Part shown: positions 1-5,389 of the stretch, in pieces
Numbering within the stretch: position 1 is the first letter of the stretch
Layout: every line of letters starts with the position of its first letter
Assembly (NCBI GenBank): GCA_024275215.1
Contig: JAJRZO010000326.1
Coordinates: forward strand, 1 to 9,380
Direction of reading: 5' to 3'
Length of the DNA: 9,380 nucleotides
Origin: Candidatus Zixiibacteriota bacterium
GTDB taxonomy: Bacteria > Zixibacteria > MSB-5A5 > JAABVY01 > JAHJOQ01
Notes under the pieces: generated by a model
What the model was told of the DNA's origin: nothing
The model's input: the letters and a program-made list of their open reading frames with translations, nothing else
Databases searched by the model: none
Program-made: the position numbers and the translations under genes

Positions 1-87
1 AGGAATCCCCACGCGCCGTCAGGAAAGGATTCCTGACGGCGCACAGAAACGGCGTACAACGGTACTCAAGGATTCCTGACGGTGTAC
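1..87. repeat. Cluster of short inverted and direct copies of a 13-bp element
   Basis: The core CCGTCAGGAATCC occurs exactly twice on the minus strand, at 27-39 and 70-82. A partial plus-strand copy (CCGTCAGGAA) lies at 16-25, and a truncated plus-strand copy (AGGAATCC) sits at the window edge, 1-8. The two minus-strand copies belong to a longer direct repeat: 25-44 and 68-87 match at 18 of 20 positions and differ only by two C-to-T changes. No coding region overlaps the cluster. It resembles the palindromic intergenic repeats (REP-like) found scattered in many bacterial genomes. Its function, and whether it recurs elsewhere in this genome, cannot be seen from this window. Confidence 0.7.
13..42. 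repeat. Perfect 13-bp stem-loop within the repeat cluster
   Basis: Bases 13-25 (GCGCCGTCAGGAA) are the exact reverse complement of 30-42, leaving a four-base loop AGGA. The stem is G+C-rich and would be very stable as RNA or as extruded DNA. No run of T follows on the plus strand, so it is not a textbook intrinsic terminator for a plus-strand gene ending left of the window. It could still act as an mRNA 3' stabiliser, a protein-binding palindrome, or a substrate for a repeat-mobilising enzyme. Structure is certain from the sequence; role is unknown. Confidence 0.75.
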
Positions 88-160
88 AAAATCATGAGGA
101 TACACCAATTTACACATTTATATGGACATTATCCCGGGGGTTTTTGTCTACAACTTTTCA

Positions 161-189
161 TTGCGATATTCTGCTCTGCATCCTATTAT
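161..189 (+). promoter_or_regulatory. Predicted sigma70-type promoter of the methyltransferase gene
   Basis: A -35 box TTGCGA (161-166, 4 of 6 consensus bases) and a -10 box TATTAT (184-189, 5 of 6) are separated by exactly 17 bp. The expected start point is near 196, giving a leader of about 29 nt before the ATG at 225. The position fits a gene transcribed alone after the repeat cluster. Prediction by eye only. Confidence 0.5.
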
Positions 190-214
190 GATCCTATACG
201 CTTGACCGTTCGAC

Positions 215-219
215 AGGAG
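215..219 (+). promoter_or_regulatory. Ribosome binding site that decides the methyltransferase start
   Basis: AGGAG lies 5 nt before the ATG at 225. A GTG six bases further upstream (219) is in frame but overlaps the last base of this site, so it cannot be used with it. The ATG is therefore preferred. Confidence 0.75.
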
Positions 220-224
220 TGATC

Positions 225-872
225 ATGCACAAGGACACGTTCAATCAGAAATATGACTCGAAGAAACTCTATTGGGGCACAAGACCGTCCGACCTGGTGA
301 AGAATTTTGCATCTCTCGCGACACCGGGAAACGCTGTTGACCTTGGTATGGGCGAGGGACGAGATTCGATCTATCTCGCACAACGAGGATTCAATGTTAC
401 AGGAGTTGACCAGTCTGAAATCGGTGTCCGGAAATGCCTGAAACGGGCTGAAAAGCTTGGAGTCAATATCAAGACTGTGGTTTCCGATGTCCGGAGTTTC
501 AAAATCGCAAAGAGCAGATACTCACTGATTCTTTCCAATAATCTCTTTCAGTATATAACCAAGAGCGAGGCGCAGCATGTAGCGCGGAATATTATTAGAG
601 GACTGAAAAAAGGCGGTCTGGTGATTGCATCTGTGTTTACATATGATGATCCTCGTTTCAAGGAATACCGCAAGAAGACGACTGAACTGGAACCGGGGTC
701 ATTCCTGCTTGTCTCTGGTGACATTTACTCGTTATACGACTATGGCGAACTGATAGACCTGTTCAGCCCATTGCGCATTTTGTACTATTCAGAATATGAC
801 TACTTCCATACTCACGGAGACACAAAGGGACACTGGCACGGGATAGCGGAATTGGTCGCAAAGAAGGTTTAG
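225..872 (+). CDS. Class I SAM-dependent methyltransferase, TehB-like
   Basis: This 215-residue cytosolic protein has the Rossmann-type methyltransferase fold. Motif I is VDLGMGEGRDS at residues 38-48, the glycine-rich loop that binds S-adenosylmethionine. An acidic residue at the end of strand beta2 (VTGVDQS, D62) should contact the ribose. VVSDV (85-89) matches the adenine-binding region, and LILSNNLFQYI (101-111) is the motif IV region. The wording DLG.GEGR.S.YLA is typical of the TehB/methyltransferase-domain-25 group, whose members act on small molecules, including tellurite and thiopurine-like substrates. The C-terminus, with several Tyr and His residues (about 168-205), is probably the substrate lid. 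The substrate cannot be deduced. The gene stands alone: the next gene is convergent, 87 bp away, and I see no strong terminator in that gap. Class assignment is firm; the TehB relation is a moderate call. Confidence 0.85.
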   Translation: MHKDTFNQKYDSKKLYWGTRPSDLVKNFASLATPGNAVDLGMGEGRDSIYLAQRGFNVTGVDQSEIGVRKCLKRAEKLGVNIKTVVSDVRSFKIAKSRYSLILSNNLFQYITKSEAQHVARNIIRGLKKGGLVIASVFTYDDPRFKEYRKKTTELEPGSFLLVSGDIYSLYDYGELIDLFSPLRILYYSEYDYFHTHGDTKGHWHGIAELVAKKV

Positions 873-959
873 ATACTTCAATCGATCAGGTCATACCCTT
901 CTCCGATAGAAGTAGAGCAATTCATCCCTGCCTTATTACCGTGATTATCAAAGACAAGT

Positions 960-1328
960 TCAAAGCGACAGCCTGAGACCAAACTGGTTGACAGGCTCTG
1001 AGACAAATGTGCCATAGATTCTCTGGTAGTTCAGGCTCAGTTTCGATGTTATGCTCTTCACGAAACCGACTTCGATATAATAGTCGTAATTCTGCCCCTC
1101 TGTCATATCCCAGTTGAAATCACCTGTGAACTCGAAATTGAACCATGTGAAGGTCTTGAATGAATTGATCGAGACAATCTGCAATGTCTTGCCCATTGCC
1201 TTGAAATCATCATCGGTATTCTTGAAGTAGGATATTTCGTTCGTGATCGGCGCAAGAGCGAATTCATCCGCGACCGCCGTCGCAACTGTGAGAGTCACCA
1301 GAATCAGAACCATTAAACCTCGTTTCAT
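960..1328 (-). CDS. Small exported protein with beta-strand-rich body, function unknown
   Basis: I do not recognise this 122-residue protein. Residues 1-20 form a clear signal peptide: KR, then a hydrophobic run, then TAVA with likely cleavage before D21. The mature part of about 102 residues alternates aromatic or hydrophobic with polar residues in several stretches (about 59-72, 81-93, 96-106 and 114-122) and ends in FGLRLSL. This resembles transmembrane beta strands and a barrel C-terminal strand. There are only about four or five such strands, fewer than the eight of the smallest classical single-chain barrels, so it may be a periplasmic beta protein, an oligomeric barrel or a degraded relative. 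The start at 1328 is chosen because GGAGG (1336-1340) lies 7 nt before it and the signal peptide begins there; an upstream in-frame start at 1400 would add 24 residues ahead of the signal peptide and lies upstream of the predicted -10 box. It is transcribed divergently from the VWA membrane protein gene. The gene is well supported; cell location is inferred. Confidence 0.7.
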   Translation of the reverse strand: MKRGLMVLILVTLTVATAVADEFALAPITNEISYFKNTDDDFKAMGKTLQIVSINSFKTFTWFNFEFTGDFNWDMTEGQNYDYYIEVGFVKSITSKLSLNYQRIYGTFVSEPVNQFGLRLSL

Positions 1329-1351
1329 CGCCTTTCCTCCATGTGTTTCAT

Positions 1352-1367
1352 TTGATCGAGCGATCAA
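1352..1367. promoter_or_regulatory. Perfect palindrome, candidate operator over a start point
   Basis: TTGATCGAGCGATCAA has perfect 7-bp arms around a 2-bp centre. It begins 4 bp downstream of the minus-strand -10 box (1371-1376), so the expected transcription start of the small exported protein gene, near 1364, falls inside it. That is a classical place for a dimeric repressor to act. An mRNA hairpin at the 5' end is the alternative, though the loop would be too tight for the full stem to close. The palindrome is seen directly; the regulatory role is inferred. Confidence 0.45.
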
Positions 1368-1370
1368 TCT

Positions 1371-1400
1371 ATTATAATCCCCGGACAAATAAAAGCACAA
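1371..1400 (-). promoter_or_regulatory. Predicted promoter of the small exported protein gene
   Basis: On the minus strand a perfect -10 box TATAAT lies at 1376-1371. A weak -35 (TTGTGC, 3 of 6) lies at 1400-1395, with an 18-bp spacer. The predicted start near 1364 gives a leader of about 35 nt before the ATG at 1328. The -10 box is convincing and the -35 is not, which would suit a promoter under activator control. Confidence 0.45.
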
Positions 1401-1449
1401 TGTGAATATGGAACAGCGGCTGCGCGTGGGCGTACTTGTTAGTAAGCCC

Positions 1450-1478
1450 TTGACACATGATGCGGTACGCGCTTTATA
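1450..1478 (+). promoter_or_regulatory. Predicted promoter of the VWA membrane protein gene
   Basis: A perfect -35 box TTGACA (1450-1455) is followed after 17 bp by TTTATA (1473-1478), a weak -10. TATAGG at 1475-1480 is an alternative -10 with a 19-bp spacer. The start point would be near 1485, leaving a short leader of about 24 nt before the GTG at 1509. Confidence is limited by the poor -10 match. Confidence 0.4.
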
Positions 1479-1508
1479 GGGGCTATTCTTGATGGATTTG
1501 GAGCCATT

Positions 1509-3683
1509 GTGAGAGAACTGTCAATATCATTCGAGGGTTACTGGATCATCGTGGCAATCTGCCTCGCTGTGGTGTTCCCTGCCCTTGTCTATTTCTTCTA
1601 CCGCAAAACCAATCCGCCGATTTCGCGCGGGCTTAGAATCACACTCGGTATCATGCGTTCTGCAGCAATATGTTTGCTGTTGTTCTCGCTCGCGAGTCCA
1701 TTGATTTCATATCTTACGGTCAGTGAGATGAAGCCGCATGTCGCTGTGCTTTTCGATAACAGCGAAAGCATCAGGACGGTGGAAGACTATGACGCGAAGA
1801 AATCCGTGATTGATTTTTATACCCGGAATCCGCTGCCCGGTCAGACTAATGATCTTGTGCGAGATAACTACTCATTTGCCGATTCACTCTCTGAGCTGAC
1901 GCTGCCGCTTACTTTTGATGAAAAAAGTACTGCGTTGGGCGATTGTCTGAATGCTCTTCCGGAACGGTATGCCGATCTTAATCTGAAATCTGTGATAGTC
2001 TTTTCCGACGGTCTGGTCAACAGCGGCTCCAGTCCTTTGAAGGCCGCTGCCGATCTTCAGGTCCCTGTTCATACGGTGAACCTCGGACCGCAGAAATCAT
2101 CAAAAGACATCAGGATCGTGGATCTTGTTCATGACGATGTTGCTTACGCGGGCAAGTCCACCCAGATAGCTTTGGAGATTGAATCAAGCGGATTTGAACA
2201 GGTGCGGATACCGGTATCTGTCAGCACCAAAGGAAAAACACTCTCGACAAAGGAAATCAAACTTTCCGGCAATCGTGCGCGGCAAAGTATTGAAATTGAT
2301 TTCGCTCCGCCAAGTGAGGGAATCTCGACATTTACAGTTTCTTTGCCTGCGCAGCCTGATGAAGAGTTGACAGATAATAATGTCCGTACTTTCAGGATGA
2401 AAGTCCTCAAGTCGAAACAACGAATACTTCTCGCTGCCGGTTACCTGAGCTGGGAACTGACATTTTTCAAAAGAGTCCTCGATCAGTCCGAGGATTACCA
2501 ATATGACCTGTCGGTTTTTGACAGGAGCGGTAACTTGAAGTCAGCGCCGTTCTCGTCATCGCCCGACGAGCTAAGCAAATACGATTTAATTATTCTCATC
2601 GATTATGCTCCATCGATACTTGCATCGAAAGTAAGTGCCCTTACGAGCTATGTCAAAGATCATGGCGGTGCGGTGATGTTCATGCTCGGCCCTGAGTTTT
2701 CTCAGTCACGCCCCGGGCGGGAGCTTGCATCATTGCTTCCGCTTGACTTTTCGGAACCTGTGCAGGCATTTCCCGGCAAAGAATTTCACCTTCAGTTGAC
2801 TGAAGCGGGAAAGTATCACCCCGTGATGCGAATTGATGATGAAGCAGCAGATTTGCAGAGTGTTTGGAATAATCTCCCGCCGTTTCAATTCTACCTGACA
2901 GCCGGCAGAGAGAAACCGGGGGCAACCGTTCTGGCAGTGCATCCTGAGCCTGACTTTAATGGCCGTCTGATTCCTCTCGTGATTGCAAGCAAATCCGGTC
3001 ACGGCAAGTTGCTGACAACATGTATGGCGCCGCTGTGGAGAACAGGTTTTGTTTCGCCTGATGACGGAAATTCGGGAGACCGCTATCGCAGATTTATCGA
3101 CAACTGTATCAAGTGGCTTGCTACCAAAGAGGATACACAGCGATTGCGGGTATGGCCGGATGAGTCTGTTTTCAGGTCAGGGGAACGTGTAACATTCTCG
3201 GCGTCGCTTTATGACGAGAGTTATCAGGCATTGTCGGATGCTTCGGTTGTTCTGACAGTCTATCCTGATTCCGGCACTGTCGGTGATACGCTTATCTCAA
3301 CGATGGTGATGACAGCTCCCGGCAGGATGAAGTCGGATTTCCACCTGCTGGATGAAGGTTCCTGGCGATATTCAGCCGAGGTCAGGCGCGGGGACAAAAT
3401 CGAAGCGGTTATCAAAGGTGATTTTCTGGTCGAAGCGTTTTCGCTCGAAGAGGCAACGCTCTATGAAGATGACAATCTTATGGCGGAACTCGCTGCTGCA
3501 ACGGGCGGCAGGAGCATTCCCCTGTCAATGATTGACAGTCTCGCCGGTACGTTCGACTTCGGCACATCTGAGAAGCGTACCCGACATGAATTTCCGTTGT
3601 CGAATCACTGGATAATCCTGCTTGCGGTACTCGTTCTGCTCTCGGTTGAATGGGCTATAAGAAAAAGGCTGGAACTACTTTGA
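1509..3683 (+). CDS. Membrane-anchored VWA / glutamine-amidotransferase-like protein
   Basis: This 724-residue protein has two N-terminal membrane helices (about 11-31 and 45-67) and one near the C-terminus (about 700-716), which ends in a basic tail. After the second helix comes a von Willebrand factor A domain (about 77-195). Its metal-binding MIDAS pattern is complete: D83-S85-S87, T141 and SDG at 166-168. A beta-rich segment (about 205-300) follows. Next is an alpha/beta region (about 303-540, with YDLIILIDYAP and YVKDHGGAVMFMLGP) resembling the class I glutamine-amidotransferase-like domain of this family. I see no convincing catalytic Cys in it. A second beta-rich region (about 545-640) precedes the last helix. 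Relatives are annotated only as VWA-domain or BatA-like proteins, often beside MoxR and DUF58 genes, which are absent here. The likely role is envelope protein binding or assembly, but this is inference. It starts at GTG with GGAG (1500-1503) 5 nt upstream. Confidence 0.8.
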   Translation: MRELSISFEGYWIIVAICLAVVFPALVYFFYRKTNPPISRGLRITLGIMRSAAICLLLFSLASPLISYLTVSEMKPHVAVLFDNSESIRTVEDYDAKKSVIDFYTRNPLPGQTNDLVRDNYSFADSLSELTLPLTFDEKSTALGDCLNALPERYADLNLKSVIVFSDGLVNSGSSPLKAAADLQVPVHTVNLGPQKSSKDIRIVDLVHDDVAYAGKSTQIALEIESSGFEQVRIPVSVSTKGKTLSTKEIKLSGNRARQSIEIDFAPPSEGISTFTVSLPAQPDEELTDNNVRTFRMKVLKSKQRILLAAGYLSWELTFFKRVLDQSEDYQYDLSVFDRSGNLKSAPFSSSPDELSKYDLIILIDYAPSILASKVSALTSYVKDHGGAVMFMLGPEFSQSRPGRELASLLPLDFSEPVQAFPGKEFHLQLTEAGKYHPVMRIDDEAADLQSVWNNLPPFQFYLTAGREKPGATVLAVHPEPDFNGRLIPLVIASKSGHGKLLTTCMAPLWRTGFVSPDDGNSGDRYRRFIDNCIKWLATKEDTQRLRVWPDESVFRSGERVTFSASLYDESYQALSDASVVLTVYPDSGTVGDTLISTMVMTAPGRMKSDFHLLDEGSWRYSAEVRRGDKIEAVIKGDFLVEAFSLEEATLYEDDNLMAELAAATGGRSIPLSMIDSLAGTFDFGTSEKRTRHEFPLSNHWIILLAVLVLLSVEWAIRKRLELL

Positions 3684-4949
3684 TTCCTGTTTGATCAATC
3701 TGACTATGACCGTATCTATTCTCTGGCCATCCATTTTTTCTACACGAAACTCGAAATGATCATTTGAAACGACCTGTCCCGTTGCGGGAAGACTTCCAAC
3801 AAGATCATAGATAAGGCCGCCAATTGTTTCAAACTCAGGATTCTCGATGTCGAGATTTGCATACTCGGCGAGCTTTTCCACCGAAACATTCGCATCGACT
3901 CTGAATAAATCATCATCAAGTTTTACAACATCGGCCTCCTCGATGTCATGCTCATCCTGAATGTCACCGACGATCATCTCAATGACATCCTCAAGTGTAA
4001 TAAGTCCCGATGTGCCGCCGTATTCATCGACAACAATCGCCATGTGGTTATGCGTTATCTTCAGATCATTGAGCAGATCCGATGCAAGTTTCGACTCAGG
4101 AACAAAATATGGGTTGCGCAAATAGTCAGGAAGGTTGAAATTATTCTCAGGAAGGGGAAACCTTCCAAAAAGATCCTTTACGTACATGATACCGATGATC
4201 TTGTCGAGGTTTTCCTCGAAGACCGGGAATCTCGAATGTCCCGATGCGACGACGATTTTTCTGATTTCCTCGAAATCGGCGGTGCAGGGTATTCCCACGA
4301 TCTCAGTCCTCGGTACCATTATTTCCACAACTGATGTCTGGTCGAGATCGAATATATTGCCGATCATTTCCTTCTCGTTTTCCTCCACCAGTGGCTCTTC
4401 AAGTCCTGCTGATTCAGCAAGAGATTCAATGGCGCGTTCGACCATATCCTCTTTCTGTTCTTCAGAGAGTTGCTCTCTTTTGTATTGTTCCGCAACGGAA
4501 TTCACGAGACGCACGAAAGGATTGAAAGTGCTATACAACAACCTGATCAGCAGGAGCTTGCGCTTGAGGGTTGAGATCACCCATTTATTCGGTACTCGTT
4601 TCGACAGGGTTTGCGCGACTATGAGATTAATCGTCAGCGTGAGCATCAGGACAAATCCGGATACGATGAAATACAACATGCGGCTTCCGAAGGAAATTTT
4701 ACCGACAACCACAAGCGCAATGGTAGTCGTCACGATTATGGTGAAGGTGTCGAAAAACATCACAAAATGGTTGAAAGTTGGAAGGTCATCGAAAAGCGCA
4801 TTGAGTCTCCGCCGCGTGGAATCATCAAGATCATCGAATGTCTCGCCTTCGGCATTGTCAAACAGATACAACCCGAACTGAAAGACATTTACGGTGAAAG
4901 ACAAATAGATCGTAAGGATGTACAGTACTATGAGCGCAGTGATTATCAT
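3675..4949 (-). CDS. corC: CorC/HlyC-family CBS-pair membrane protein (YbeX-like)
   Basis: This 424-residue protein of the CNNM/CorC class is associated with magnesium or cobalt transport and resistance. The N-terminal membrane part has three hydrophobic segments (about 1-25, 63-84 and 90-115). A juxtamembrane helix and an acidic linker (about 155-195) follow. The CBS pair comes next: CBS1 about 206-265, beginning VEIMVPRTEIVGI, and CBS2 about 275-330, with the signature VDEYGGTSGLITLEDVIE. A CorC_HlyC domain (about 343-421) closes the protein. CBS pairs in this family bind Mg-ATP. E. coli YbeX lacks the membrane part, and YbeX has also been tied to ribosome metabolism, which fits the ybeY neighbour. 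The start ATG shares bases with the ybeY stop (ATGA) and has only a weak site of its own, so translation is probably coupled. The 3' end overlaps the convergent VWA gene by 9 bp. Family is certain; substrate is not. Confidence 0.9.
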   Translation of the reverse strand: MIITALIVLYILTIYLSFTVNVFQFGLYLFDNAEGETFDDLDDSTRRRLNALFDDLPTFNHFVMFFDTFTIIVTTTIALVVVGKISFGSRMLYFIVSGFVLMLTLTINLIVAQTLSKRVPNKWVISTLKRKLLLIRLLYSTFNPFVRLVNSVAEQYKREQLSEEQKEDMVERAIESLAESAGLEEPLVEENEKEMIGNIFDLDQTSVVEIMVPRTEIVGIPCTADFEEIRKIVVASGHSRFPVFEENLDKIIGIMYVKDLFGRFPLPENNFNLPDYLRNPYFVPESKLASDLLNDLKITHNHMAIVVDEYGGTSGLITLEDVIEMIVGDIQDEHDIEEADVVKLDDDLFRVDANVSVEKLAEYANLDIENPEFETIGGLIYDLVGSLPATGQVVSNDHFEFRVEKMDGQRIDTVIVRLIKQESK

Positions 4950-5389
4950 GATTCACCGTAGAGCATATTGAGGTAATGCGTCTGTTTGTCGATCATCGCA
5001 TTGAATTTGCACGCAGTCTCGTGGGTGTAACCAAGTATGTGAAGAATGCCGTGAGACGTGAGAAACAGCAACTCATCTGCAAGTTCATGGCCGGCATTGC
5101 GCGCCTGCTTCGCAGCTTGTGGTACGGAAATATAGATTTCGCCCGTTACAGATGGAGGCTGGTCGCTCTCATCGTCATCAAACGAAAATGACAACACATC
5201 TGTAGTCTTGTTGATCCCGCGGTATTTCGAGTTGAGAGTTTTCATGCGAGTGTCGCCGATCAGGACGATATTCACCGATCCCCGCTTCTTTTCACCGCTA
5301 AATATAATTCCAGAGAGCCTGGCGATCCGCTTCGTCGGGATCGGTTTTGTTCTTGTTGCGTTTATCACGGTAGCGATGGCTCGTTTCAC
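4946..5389 (-). CDS. ybeY: YbeY single-strand-specific endoribonuclease
   Basis: YbeY is a zinc endoribonuclease acting in 16S rRNA 3'-end maturation and 70S ribosome quality control in the cytosol. This 147-residue copy is a normal length for the family. The zinc site HGILHILGYTH at residues 113-123 has all three histidines (H113, H117, H123) in the family spacing H-x3-H-x5-H. The segment MKTLNSKYRGINKTTDVLSF (49-68) and GEIYIS (83-88) are the other family hallmarks. One departure is seen: the usual Asp just before the last zinc histidine is Thr (T122). The start is a GTG with AAGGAGG (5397-5403) 7 nt upstream, and it overlaps the pgpH stop in a GTGA arrangement. It is the third gene of the phoH-pgpH-ybeY-corC operon. 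Confidence 0.92.
   Translation of the reverse strand: MKRAIATVINATRTKPIPTKRIARLSGIIFSGEKKRGSVNIVLIGDTRMKTLNSKYRGINKTTDVLSFSFDDDESDQPPSVTGEIYISVPQAAKQARNAGHELADELLFLTSHGILHILGYTHETACKFNAMIDKQTHYLNMLYGES

Noticed and set aside
125..148. CCCGGGGG followed by five T as a possible intrinsic terminator
   Set aside because: CCCGGG cannot form a hairpin loop, and only a 4-bp outer stem (GACA/TGTC) is available, so the structure would not be stable.
219..224. GTG at 219 as the methyltransferase start
   Set aside because: It overlaps the AGGAG site; the ATG at 225 has ideal spacing to it.
873..959. Terminator between the convergent methyltransferase and small exported protein genes
   Set aside because: Only a 4-bp stem with a 7-nt loop (CTTC...GAAG near 900-914) is visible, without a T run; too weak to call.
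1329..1400. Upstream in-frame extension of the small exported protein to an ATG at 1400
   Set aside because: It would add 24 residues before a clean signal peptide, place coding sequence across the predicted promoter and palindrome, and ignore the well-placed GGAGG before 1328.
1492..1512. Six-codon open frame (ATG at 1492, stop TGA at 1510-1512) overlapping the VWA gene start, as a possible leader peptide
   Set aside because: It has no good ribosome site of its own and no regulatory codon pattern; such mini-frames arise easily by chance.
4135..4881. Long plus-strand open frame of 248 codons opposite corC
   Set aside because: It is the antisense shadow of a clearly conserved gene; its translation shows no recognisable domain and is Ser/Arg-rich, as expected for a shadow frame.
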